64,000 bases of DNA from JBFAPK01 sp040676675 (GTDB lineage Bacteria; Actinomycetota; Actinomycetes; Mycobacteriales; Micromonosporaceae), in contig NZ_JBFAPK010000002.1 in NCBI RefSeq assembly GCF_040676675.1, positions 1-64,000 of the forward strand, in the 5' to 3' direction. The number at the start of each line of letters is the position of its first letter. The stretch's first letter is position 1. Of the stretch, positions 52,448 to 60,573 are shown piece after piece. The notes under the pieces were generated by a model, which did not search any database, had not been told where the DNA came from, and was given only the letters and a program-made list of their open reading frames with translations. The translations under genes and the position numbers were made by a program.

Positions 52448-53695
52448 ATGGCAGTACGACCGAATTTGTCCGCCGAAACCGGTTCGCTCCGTCAACCGCT
52501 GACCTCCCCGGGCGCCGCCCTGCTCACCCTGCTGGCTCCGCACCTCCCGGCGATCCGGAACGTTGCGGGAGAGCACGACCAGGCCGGTTCCTTCCCCGCC
52601 GAGGTGTTCGAGGCGCTCCGCAAGGACGGCGTACTCGGCGCCACCGCGCCGACGGAGTTCGGCGGCCTCGGCGTACGGTCGCTGCACGACGTCGCCCTCG
52701 CCCTCAAGACGGTCGCCGAGGCGGACGCCTCCACCGCGCTCGCCCTGCACATGCAGCTCAGCCGGGGCCTGACGCTCGGATACGAGTGGCAGCACGGCAG
52801 CCCGGCCGCGCGCTCGCTGGCCGGCCGGCTGCTCCGTCTCATGGGCTCCGGCGAGGCGGTCGTCTGCACCACCGTCAAGGACGCCCAGCCCGGCCGGACC
52901 ATCACCCGGCTGACCCCCGCGGCGGCCGGCGAATGGCTGCTGACCGGGCAGAAGATGCTCGCCAGCCTCGCCCCGGTCGCTACCCACTTCGTCATCTCCG
53001 CCCGCGCCGAGACGGACGGGCGGCCGGCACGCCAGGCCGCCGCCATGGTCGCCCGCCAGACGCCGGGCCTGACCGTGCTCGACAACTGGGACGGCCTCGG
53101 CATGCGCGCCTCGGGCAGCGTCGACGTCGTCCTCGACGGCTGCCGGGTACCGGAGGCGGACATCTTCTTCCGGGGACCGGTCGGCCAGCAGGACGACGCC
53201 GCCCTCGCCGGGCAGACCGTCAGCTCGATCACCATGCTCGGGATCTACGTCGGGGTGGCCGGGGCCGCCCGCGACATCACCCTCGAACTGCTCGGTCGCC
53301 GCCGCACGCCGCCGCCGGGCGCCGTCCGGACCCTGATCGCGGAGATCGACGCCCAGCTCTTCTCGGTACGGGCCGCGGCCGCCGCCGCGATCGCCGAGGC
53401 GGACCGCCTGGCGTACGCCGACGGCGGCGACCCGGCCGAACGGGGTCGGCGGATGATGACCCCCTTCCAGTGCGCGAAGCTCGTCGTCAACCGGCTCACG
53501 CCGCAGATCGTGGGCGACTGCCTCACCATCGTCGGCGGCGCCTCCTACACCGCGACGCATCCGCTGGCGCGCCGCTTCCGGGACGCCCGGGCCGGCGCCT
53601 TCATGCACCCCTACACCTACGCGGACGCGGTCGACTACCTCAGCTCGCAGGCGCTCGCGACCGGCCGCGACGGCCGGCGCGAAGACGACAGATGA
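52448..53695 (+). CDS. Acyl-CoA-dehydrogenase-like amino-sugar N-oxygenase (DnmZ/KijD3 type)
   Basis: 415 residues with the acyl-CoA dehydrogenase fold. The N-terminal helical part has GVLGATAPTEFGGLGVRSLH; the middle beta domain includes LLTGQKMLASLAPVATHFVI and DNWDGLGMRASGSVDVVLDG; the C-terminal flavin-binding helix contains IVGGASYTATHPLARRFRDA and RAGAFMHPYTYADAVDYLSS. The placement among dTDP-sugar genes and this C-terminus fit the flavin-dependent nitrososynthases (DnmZ, KijD3, EvdC), which oxidise the amine of 3-amino-3-C-methyl sugars to nitroso/nitro. ATG 52448 is preferred to TTG 52403 because GGGGA precedes it. It needs reduced flavin; a flavin reductase lies at 60.6 kb. Confidence 0.8.
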   Translation: MAVRPNLSAETGSLRQPLTSPGAALLTLLAPHLPAIRNVAGEHDQAGSFPAEVFEALRKDGVLGATAPTEFGGLGVRSLHDVALALKTVAEADASTALALHMQLSRGLTLGYEWQHGSPAARSLAGRLLRLMGSGEAVVCTTVKDAQPGRTITRLTPAAAGEWLLTGQKMLASLAPVATHFVISARAETDGRPARQAAAMVARQTPGLTVLDNWDGLGMRASGSVDVVLDGCRVPEADIFFRGPVGQQDDAALAGQTVSSITMLGIYVGVAGAARDITLELLGRRRTPPPGAVRTLIAEIDAQLFSVRAAAAAAIAEADRLAYADGGDPAERGRRMMTPFQCAKLVVNRLTPQIVGDCLTIVGGASYTATHPLARRFRDARAGAFMHPYTYADAVDYLSSQALATGRDGRREDDR

Positions 53696-53720
53696 CCCCG
53701 CCCCTAGCGAAGGGACGTCC

Positions 53721-55025
53721 GTGGAGGAAACCAAAGCACTCATTCTCGAGGCGGTCGCCAAGTACCACCGGGAGAAGGAGAACGGTGCGAAGTTCGTGCC
53801 GGGGGTCACCCCGGTCTGGCCCTCCGGGGCCGTACTCACCGAGGAGGACCGAGTCGCGATCGTGGAGGCGGCCCTCGAACTGCGGATCGCCGCCGGGGTC
53901 ACCTCCCGTCGTTTCGAGCGTGAGTTCGCCCGCGCGCTGGGCCTGCGCAAGGCCCACCTGACCAACTCGGGATCCTCGGCGAACCTCCTCGCGCTGTCCG
54001 CCCTCACCTCGCCGCAGCTGGAGGACCGCCGACTACGACCCGGCGACGAGGTGATCACGGTGGCCGCGGGGTTCCCCACCACGATCAACCCGATCCTGCA
54101 GAACGGCATGATCCCGGTCTTCGTCGACGTGGAGCTGGGCACGTACAACACCACGGCCGAGCGGGTCGCCGCGGCGGTCGGGCCGCGGACGCGGGCCATC
54201 ATGATCGCTCATGCGCTCGGGAACCCGTACGAGGTCGAGGAGATCGCCCGGCTCGCGGAGGAGCGGGAGCTCTTCCTGATCGAGGACAACTGCGACGCCG
54301 TCGGCTCCACCTACCGCGGCCGACTCACCGGCACCTTCGGCGACCTGACCACGGTGAGCTTCTATCCGGCGCACCACATCACCACCGGCGAGGGCGGCTG
54401 TGTGCTCACCAACAACCTGGCCCTCGCCCGCATCGTCGAGTCGATGCGGGACTGGGGGCGGGACTGCTGGTGCGAGCCGGGCGAGAGCGACACCTGCCAG
54501 AAGCGGTTCTCGTACCGGCTCGGCGAGCTGCCCGCCCGGTTCGACCACAAATACACGTTCTCCCACGTCGGATACAACCTCAAGAGCACCGACATCCAGG
54601 CCGCGCTGGGCCTGAGCCAGTTGGGTCGACTGCCGGAGTTCGGTGCCGCGCGGCGCCGCAACTGGCAACACCTGCGCGCCGGCCTGGCGGACGTGCCCGG
54701 CCTGCTGCTCCCCTCGGCCACTCCGGAGAGCGACCCGAGCTGGTTCGGCTTCGCGCTGACGCTGCTACCGCAGGCCCGCGTCGAGCGGTACGAGCTGCTG
54801 CGGTACCTCGAAGGCCGCGGGATCGGCACCCGGCTGCTCTTCGCCGGCAACATCACGCGGCACCCGGGCTACCTCGACCGTCCCCACCGGATCGCCGGCC
54901 CGTTGACCAACAGCGACATCGTCACCGAACGGACCTTCTGGCTCGGCGTCTACCCGGGGCTGACCACAGAGATGGTCGACTACGTCGCGCGCTCGATCCG
55001 CGAGTTCATGACGGCCAGGTGCTGA
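53721..55025 (+). CDS. NDP-4-keto-6-deoxyhexose 3-dehydratase (E1/SpnQ/UrdQ type)
   Basis: 434 residues from GTG, 25 bp after the previous stop with GAAGGGA as ribosome-binding site. It has an aminotransferase fold, but the PLP lysine is replaced by histidine in SFYPAHHITTGEGG, the defining change of E1-type C-3 deoxygenating enzymes. RDCWCEPGESDTCQKRF contains the cysteine cluster for the [2Fe-2S] centre. With an electron-transfer partner it removes the C-3 hydroxyl, leading to rhodinose, or with C-4 amination to forosamine-like sugars. No dedicated E3 reductase gene is in the window. This enzyme is not needed for the 3-amino sugar, so it signals a second sugar pathway. Confidence 0.92.
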   Translation: MEETKALILEAVAKYHREKENGAKFVPGVTPVWPSGAVLTEEDRVAIVEAALELRIAAGVTSRRFEREFARALGLRKAHLTNSGSSANLLALSALTSPQLEDRRLRPGDEVITVAAGFPTTINPILQNGMIPVFVDVELGTYNTTAERVAAAVGPRTRAIMIAHALGNPYEVEEIARLAEERELFLIEDNCDAVGSTYRGRLTGTFGDLTTVSFYPAHHITTGEGGCVLTNNLALARIVESMRDWGRDCWCEPGESDTCQKRFSYRLGELPARFDHKYTFSHVGYNLKSTDIQAALGLSQLGRLPEFGAARRRNWQHLRAGLADVPGLLLPSATPESDPSWFGFALTLLPQARVERYELLRYLEGRGIGTRLLFAGNITRHPGYLDRPHRIAGPLTNSDIVTERTFWLGVYPGLTTEMVDYVARSIREFMTARC

Positions 55026-55033
55026 ACCAGTTC

Positions 55034-55059
55034 CGCCGGCCGGCGCGAGCCGGCCGGCG
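55034..55059 (+). terminator. Intrinsic terminator
   Basis: A perfect 11-bp stem CGCCGGCCGGC / GCCGGCCGGCG with a GCGA tetraloop followed by TTCTCTTGT, just after the 3-dehydratase stop. The run of T makes this the most classical terminator in the window. Confidence 0.85.
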
Positions 55060-55100
55060 TTCTCTTGTGACCGCGCACATCAGGAGGACGGAGGAGTCCG

Positions 55101-56366
55101 ATGCGGGTCTTGTTCACCGTGTCCTCGTGGCCGACGCACTACTCGGCGATGGTGCCGTACGGCTGGGCGCTACAGGCCCTCGGCCACGAGGTGCAGGTAC
55201 TCTGCGCGCCTTCCCAGGTCGATTCCGTGGGCGCCACGGGGCTCGTGCCGGTACCGCTGCTCGACGGCATGAGCGTGGTGCTGGGCAACCGCCTGCAGTA
55301 CTACCGCAGCGCGGTCGACGGTACCTGGCCGTACCCGTGGTTGCCGTTGCACCCGGTGACCGGGGTGCAGCTGCACCGACTGGGCGATTTCGACCTGACG
55401 GACTACCGCCGCCGGGTCGAGCCGGAGCTGGCCGCCCGCGCCGGCCGGAGCTTCGACGCGGCGGTCGAGTTCGTCCGCTGGTGGCGGCCGGACCTGGTGC
55501 TGCACGACCCGGTGAGCCTGGAGGGGCTGCTGGCGGCCCGGGTCAACCGGCTGCCCTCGGCGCTCTGCCTCTGGGGGCTGACCGGTACCCGGGAGGCACC
55601 GGAGGCCGCCGTCGTCCCCGAGGACTTCAGCGGCTCGTTCCCCCGGTACGGGTTGCACCCGGACCCGGTGGCGCTCGTCGAGCACGTGGTGGACCCCTGT
55701 CCGGTCTCCGCCGCGCCGCCGACCTCGGCGGTCCGGCTGCCGGTGCGCTACGTACCGTACAACGGGTCCGCGCCCGCGCCGCCGTGGCTGGCGGAGCCGC
55801 CGGACCGGCCCCGCGTCTGCGTGACCTGGTCGACGGCGCTGTCGACGATGTCCGGGCCGAACTCGTACGTGCTGCCCCGGCTGGTCCGGGCCCTGCTCGA
55901 CCTCGACGTCGAGGTCGTGGTGGCGGCCACGGTGCAGGACGCGGCGGCGCTCGGCGAGGTGGCCGGTCCCGTGCGGGTCATGCCCCGGCTGCCGCTGCGC
56001 CTGGTGGCGCCGACGTGCGCCGCGGTGATCCACCACGGCGGCGCCGGAAGCACCATGACGTCGCTCTGGTCCGGCGTGCCGCAACTGGCGGTGACGTTCG
56101 CCGGCGAGCAGGCCGCGGTCGGCGACCGGATCGCCGCCGTCGGCGCCGGCCGGCACCTGCCCGGCCACCTGGCCGACCGGGATGCGATCACAACGGCCGT
56201 CGCCGACCTGATCAGGACGGGTTCCTACCGGATGCGGGCCGCCGCACTGCGCGAGGAAATGCTGATTAGGCCGACCCCTGTCGATCTTATTTCCACCCTG
56301 GAGAAACTTACCGCAAACGGTTGCGACCCCGCGCGCATCACCGTGGGTAATGGCGGCTTTGGTTGA
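55101..56366 (+). CDS. Glycosyltransferase (GT1, aromatic polyketide type)
   Basis: 421-residue GT-B enzyme: MRVLFTVSSWPTHYSAMVPY at the N-terminus, ALQALGHEVQVLCAPSQVDS, YVPYNGSAPAPPWLAEPPDR before the second domain and IHHGGAGSTMTSLWSGVPQL as sugar-nucleotide site. It resembles UrdGT2/SnogE-type transferases and is the most divergent of the four here; it has no P450-like partner. GGAGGACGGAGGAG lies upstream of the ATG. It probably transfers a deoxyhexose (perhaps the trideoxy sugar from the adjacent 3-dehydratase). Its last ~30 codons are less GC-biased. Confidence 0.87.
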   Translation: MRVLFTVSSWPTHYSAMVPYGWALQALGHEVQVLCAPSQVDSVGATGLVPVPLLDGMSVVLGNRLQYYRSAVDGTWPYPWLPLHPVTGVQLHRLGDFDLTDYRRRVEPELAARAGRSFDAAVEFVRWWRPDLVLHDPVSLEGLLAARVNRLPSALCLWGLTGTREAPEAAVVPEDFSGSFPRYGLHPDPVALVEHVVDPCPVSAAPPTSAVRLPVRYVPYNGSAPAPPWLAEPPDRPRVCVTWSTALSTMSGPNSYVLPRLVRALLDLDVEVVVAATVQDAAALGEVAGPVRVMPRLPLRLVAPTCAAVIHHGGAGSTMTSLWSGVPQLAVTFAGEQAAVGDRIAAVGAGRHLPGHLADRDAITTAVADLIRTGSYRMRAAALREEMLIRPTPVDLISTLEKLTANGCDPARITVGNGGFG

Positions 56367-56450
56367 CTTGTAAACGGTTGAGGTCCCCACGTGCTTCCCG
56401 AAACAATCCCGAAAACTCGACCCGATTCGCCGGCGCCGCACATCGAGGGG

Positions 56451-56479
56451 TTTACATAATAAAGATCGACTTGTAGGAT
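56451..56479 (+). promoter_or_regulatory. Sigma-70-like promoter of the SARP gene
   Basis: TTTACA (56451-56456), a 17-bp spacer and TAGGAT (56474-56479) give a good vegetative-type promoter, in an AT-rich 246-bp gap. The implied leader before the SARP ATG is about 127 nt and contains an out-of-frame ATG ORF (56488) overlapping the gene start, which might affect translation. Confidence 0.55.
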
Positions 56480-56612
56480 CGGCCTGGATGCTTCTGCTCA
56501 TTCTTGAGCGACCGGGGGAAGTCGTGACGAATGCGAGGTTCGCTGCTCCGCGCACAGCTGTCTCACATCTCAAGAAATCCGTCGCCAAAGCGCCCACCGA
56601 ACGGGGGAATGA

Positions 56613-57452
56613 ATGGAAATCGGCGTTCTCGGCCCACTGTTCGTATCCGTCAGGAATTCCGACAGCACTCCGAGCGCACCAAAACTGCGGAACGTCCTCG
56701 CAGTCCTGCTGGTACACGCCGGCCAGGTCGTTCCCGTCGGCTCGTTGGTGCGAGAGCTCTGGGACGACAATCCTCCGGTGAGTGGACGCACCACTCTCCA
56801 GACCTACATCCTGAATCTGCGGAAGCTCTTCGCCGCCTCGACCGGCCTCTCCACCGACGAGATATCGCGTACGATAATTGTCACGCATCCGGGCGGGTAC
56901 AGTTTTCAGGTGGATCAGTTCACGGTCGATCTGCACCGGTACCACAGCCTGGTCTCCGCAGGCCGGGAGGCGCTTTCCCGTGAGGACGACCGGACCGGCG
57001 TACGCCAACTGAACGAGGCACTACGGCTGTGGCGCGGACCCGCGCTGGTGGACGTCGCGGTGGGTTCGGTCCTGGAATCGAAGCGCCGGCAACTGGAGGA
57101 ATCCCGCCTCGTCGTCCTGGAGTACCTGGTCGACGCGGAACTGCGACTCGGAATGCACCGCGAAGTACTGACCGAATTGGCCGCGCTCACCGTCGAGAAC
57201 CCGCTGCACGAGGGGCTGCACGCACAGTACATGCGCGCGCTGCATCTGAGTGGTCGACGAGCGCAGGCTCTTGAAACCTTTCATCGGCTCCGCAGCAATC
57301 TGGTGTCGGAACTCGGGCTGGAGCCCGAGCCCAAGGTGCAGCTTCTGCACCAGTCGATCCTCAACGCCGACGTCGAGTTCGACGCGCACATCCGGATGAA
57401 CCGGCCGACCGGGGAGATCGTCCGCCGGGCGGCCTGGAGCCGCAGCGCCTGA
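56613..57452 (+). CDS. SARP-family pathway activator
   Basis: 279 residues. An OmpR-like winged helix at the N-terminus (~1-95: VLGPLFVSVRNSDSTPSAPK, LRNVLAVLLVHAGQVVPVGS, LVRELWDDNPPVSGRTTLQT, HPGGYSFQV) is followed by a bacterial transcriptional activator (BTAD) domain (~100-245). This is the DnrI/ActII-ORF4 size and architecture, without an NB-ARC extension. GGGGGAAT lies before the ATG. GC bias is lower than in neighbours. SARPs activate type II PKS and related clusters by binding 11-bp-spaced heptamers, so this is the likely switch of the cluster. Confidence 0.93.
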   Translation: MEIGVLGPLFVSVRNSDSTPSAPKLRNVLAVLLVHAGQVVPVGSLVRELWDDNPPVSGRTTLQTYILNLRKLFAASTGLSTDEISRTIIVTHPGGYSFQVDQFTVDLHRYHSLVSAGREALSREDDRTGVRQLNEALRLWRGPALVDVAVGSVLESKRRQLEESRLVVLEYLVDAELRLGMHREVLTELAALTVENPLHEGLHAQYMRALHLSGRRAQALETFHRLRSNLVSELGLEPEPKVQLLHQSILNADVEFDAHIRMNRPTGEIVRRAAWSRSA

Positions 57453-57619
57453 CGCACGGTGACCCGATCGCCGGGCCCGTACCGGTCGGCCCGTACCGCC
57501 CAGCCGACCGGGCGGATGTGACAGGCCATGCCGACCGCACCGGGCCCGGGCGACCACGAGGCACCGGGCGATCACGGCGGAGACGCTCCGCCGCACCTAC
57601 TCGCCAGATGGGATGAGTG

Positions 57620-58939
57620 ATGCGCGTACTCTTCACGACGTTCGCCGCGAAGGTCCACATGTTCACGCAGGTACCGCTGGCGTGGGCATTACAGACCGCC
57701 GGGCACGAGGTCTGCGTCGCCAGCCACCCGGACCTCGTCGAATCGATCAGACGTACCGGCCTCACCGCGGTACCGGTCGGCGAGCCGCTCAACCTGGACG
57801 CACAGATGAAGCAGGTCGAGGACAACCTGCACGGCGACGAGGCGCCGGCCGAGCCCGACGGGCAGCAGGGCGACGGGCAGCAGGGCGACGAGCCGGACCT
57901 GGACATCACCGAGACCCGGCCGGAGAAGTTGACCTGGGACTACCTGCTCGGCACGTTCACGGCCATGACCTCGGTCGTCTTCCAGAACCAGTGCGCCGAG
58001 TCGATGACCGACGACCTGGTGTCGTTCGCCCGCTCCTGGGGCCCCGACCTCGTCGTCTGGGACACCATGACCTTCGCCGGCCCGGTGGCCGCCAAGGCGT
58101 CCGGCGCCGCGCACGCGCGGCTGCTCTTCGGGCTCGACCACATCGCGCGGATGCGGGCGAGCTTCCTGGACCTGCTGTCCCAGCGGCCCGAGCCGCTGCG
58201 CGACGACCCGCTACGGGAGTGGCTGACCTGGACGCTGGCCCGCTACGGCTGCGAGTTCGGCGAGGACGCCGTCGTCGGCCAGTTCACCATCGACCCGACC
58301 CCGGCGTGGATGCGCTTCCCGCTGGACCTGCACTACGTGCCCTTCCGCTACGTGCCCTACAACGGCCCGTCGACGTACCCCGACTGGCTGCGGGAGCCGC
58401 CGAAGCGCAGGCGCGTCTGCATCAGCCTCGGCCTCTCGCACCGGGAGGTGCAGGGCGGCGACGAGGTCTCGGTCACCGACCTGCTGGAGGCCGTGGCCGA
58501 CCTCGACGTCGAGGTGGTGGCGACGCTCGACCCGAAGCAGCTCGATGGGGTCAGCGTGCCGGAGAACGTGCGGGCGGTCGACTTCGTGCCCTTGAACGCG
58601 CTGCTGCCCACCTGCTCCGCCATGATCAGTCACGGCGGCTCCGGCACCTGCGGTACCGCGTTGGTGCACGGCGTCCCGCAACTGATCGTGCCCGCCAAGA
58701 TCTGGGACTCGCTCGACAAGGCGGAACGGCTCGCGGACTACGGCGCGGCGCTCTACGTGCGCCACCCGGAACGGCTCACCGTCGAGGAACTGCGGGGCAA
58801 GCTGCTCCGGCTCCTCGACGAGCCGTCGTTCCGGCAGCGGGCGCGGCAACTCCGGCGGGAGATCCTCGGTACGCCGGCACCGAACCAGATCGTCCCCGTA
58901 CTGGAGCGGCTCACCGCCGAACACCGGTCGGCGCGGTGA
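57620..58939 (+). CDS. Glycosyltransferase, twin copy A
   Basis: 439-residue GT1 enzyme: MRVLFTTFAAKVHMFTQVPL, AWALQTAGHEVCVASHPDLV, VVWDTMTFAGPVAAKASGAA, YGCEFGEDAVVGQFTIDPTP and ISHGGSGTCGTALVHGVPQL. It is strikingly similar to the convergent GT at 59-60.4 kb. The C-terminal acceptor/donor loops differ, including ISLGLSHREVQGGDE versus VTLGMSKRGHGGERT, and Cys-Gly-Thr versus Phe-Gln-Asn after the HGGSGT motif. A Gln/Gly/Asp insertion (DGQQGDGQQGDEPDL, ~75-92) is present here only. ATG 57620 or GTG 57617 may start it. Probably adds a sugar in an oligosaccharide chain. Confidence 0.88.
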   Translation: MRVLFTTFAAKVHMFTQVPLAWALQTAGHEVCVASHPDLVESIRRTGLTAVPVGEPLNLDAQMKQVEDNLHGDEAPAEPDGQQGDGQQGDEPDLDITETRPEKLTWDYLLGTFTAMTSVVFQNQCAESMTDDLVSFARSWGPDLVVWDTMTFAGPVAAKASGAAHARLLFGLDHIARMRASFLDLLSQRPEPLRDDPLREWLTWTLARYGCEFGEDAVVGQFTIDPTPAWMRFPLDLHYVPFRYVPYNGPSTYPDWLREPPKRRRVCISLGLSHREVQGGDEVSVTDLLEAVADLDVEVVATLDPKQLDGVSVPENVRAVDFVPLNALLPTCSAMISHGGSGTCGTALVHGVPQLIVPAKIWDSLDKAERLADYGAALYVRHPERLTVEELRGKLLRLLDEPSFRQRARQLRREILGTPAPNQIVPVLERLTAEHRSAR

Positions 58940-58986
58940 CGGCGGCGGCGGGGCAGCCCGCCGCCGCGCTCGCCCCCGGAACCCGA

Positions 58987-59029
58987 CGGAGCCCTGCCCA
59001 CCCCTTCGTGGGGGGTCGGCAGGGCTCCG
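58987..59029. terminator. Bidirectional terminator between twin GT genes
   Basis: A long stem: CGGAGCCCTGCC pairs with GGCAGGGCTCCG, continuing with CACCCC against the G-run, around TTCGT. It lies in the 123-bp gap between the convergent twin glycosyltransferase genes. Confidence 0.8.
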
Positions 59030-59062
59030 GTGTTCGGCGACCGGGCCGCGGTAGCGGCACCG

Positions 59063-60358
59063 TCACCCTCGGGGACCCGCACGGTGCTCGGCGGCCAGCC
59101 GCTCCAGTACGGGCACGATCTCGTTGAGGCTCGGGGTGCCGACAATCTCGCGGCGCACCCGGGTCGCGTTCGCCGCGAAGGACGGGTCGTCGAGGATCTG
59201 CTTGAGCCGGCCGCGCAGCTCGCCGGCGCCGAGGCGGCGCCGGTCCCGGACGTACGTGCCGATGCCCGCCGCCTCCAGCGCGAACGCCTTGTGGATCGTG
59301 TCCCAGACCAGGTCGGGCACGATGATCTGGGGTACGCCGTACGCGAGGGCGTTCTGGAACGTGCCGGAGCCGCCGTGGTGGACGATCGCCGAGCAGGTCG
59401 GCAGGAGCGCGTGCAGCGGGACGAACTCCACCACCCGCACGTTCTCCGGCACGCTGATCCCATCGAGCTGCTTCGGGTCCAGCGTCGCCACGATTTCCAC
59501 GTCGAGGTCGGCCACGGACTCCAGCAGGTCGACGAGGGAGGTCCGCTCGCCGCCGTGCCCGCGCTTGGACATGCCGAGGGTGACACACACCCGCCTGCGC
59601 TTCGGCGGCTCCTGCAGCCAGTCGGGGTACGTCGACGGGCCGTTGTAGGGCACGTAGCGGAAGGGCACGTAGTGCAGGTCCAGTGGGAAGCGCATCGAGG
59701 AGGGGACCTGGTCGATGGTGAACTGGCCGACGACGGCGTCCTCGCCGAACTCGCAGCCGTAGCGGGCCAGCGTCCAGGTCAGCCACTCCCGTAGCGGGTC
59801 GTCGCGCAGCGGCTCGGGCCGCTGGGACAGCAGGTCCAGGAAGCTCGCCCGCATCCGTCCGACGAGATCCAGCCCGAAGAGCAGCCGCGCGTGCGCGGCG
59901 CCGGACGCCTTGGCGGCCACGGGGCCGGCGAACGTCATGGTGTCCCAGACGACGAGGTCGGGACCCCAGGAGCGGGCGAACGACACCAGGTCGTCCATCA
60001 TGGGTTCGGGACACTCGTTCTGGAAGACCAGCGCCGTCATGTTCGTGAAGACGCTCAGCACGTAGTCCCAGGTCAACTTCTCCGGCCGGGTCTCCGTCAT
60101 GTCGAGGCCGGCCGCCGCCTGGGCCTCGGCGGGGTCCTCCTCCCCCTCCAGGTTGTCGTTGACCTCCTGGATCTGCTCGTCCAGGTTGAGCGGCTCACCG
60201 ACCGGCACCGCCGTGAGTCCGGCGCCCCGGATCGCGTCCGCCAGATCGGGCTGGCTGGCGATGCACACCTCGTGTCCGGCGGTCTGCAGCGCCCACGCCA
60301 GCGGCACCTGGGTGTACATGTGTGACTTCGAGGCAAAGGTCGTGAACAGGACCCGCAT
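59063..60358 (-). CDS. Glycosyltransferase, twin copy B
   Basis: 431-residue GT1 enzyme highly similar to twin copy A through residues ~1-250 (for example NLDEQIQEVNDN, TWTLARYGCEFGEDAVVGQF and LHYVPFRYVPYNGPSTYPDW). The donor half diverges more (VHHGGSGTFQNALAYGVPQI, VWDTIHKAFALEAAG). It is on the opposite strand and convergent, so the pair arose by inverted duplication or by recombination. The ATG at 60358 matches the twin's start. Different donor halves suggest the two enzymes accept similar acceptors but different NDP-sugars, or act successively. Confidence 0.88.
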   Translation of the reverse strand: MRVLFTTFASKSHMYTQVPLAWALQTAGHEVCIASQPDLADAIRGAGLTAVPVGEPLNLDEQIQEVNDNLEGEEDPAEAQAAAGLDMTETRPEKLTWDYVLSVFTNMTALVFQNECPEPMMDDLVSFARSWGPDLVVWDTMTFAGPVAAKASGAAHARLLFGLDLVGRMRASFLDLLSQRPEPLRDDPLREWLTWTLARYGCEFGEDAVVGQFTIDQVPSSMRFPLDLHYVPFRYVPYNGPSTYPDWLQEPPKRRRVCVTLGMSKRGHGGERTSLVDLLESVADLDVEIVATLDPKQLDGISVPENVRVVEFVPLHALLPTCSAIVHHGGSGTFQNALAYGVPQIIVPDLVWDTIHKAFALEAAGIGTYVRDRRRLGAGELRGRLKQILDDPSFAANATRVRREIVGTPSLNEIVPVLERLAAEHRAGPRG

Positions 60359-60573
60359 CACCAATCCCCATCCAGACGAGTAGCACGGCGGCGGCGGTCG
60401 ACGCATCCGCGACCACGGGCGGTCCGGTGGCCAACGCCAGCATCTCCGCGGCGCCTCGGGCCGAGGTCGAATGCGGCTAGGGGCTGTGTCGAGGAGCTCG
60501 GCCGTACCGGAGCGAGAACAGGGCCGGCCGCCGCCCCGGGGCGGCGTGGCAGGGAGCGCCCCCGGCACGCGCC

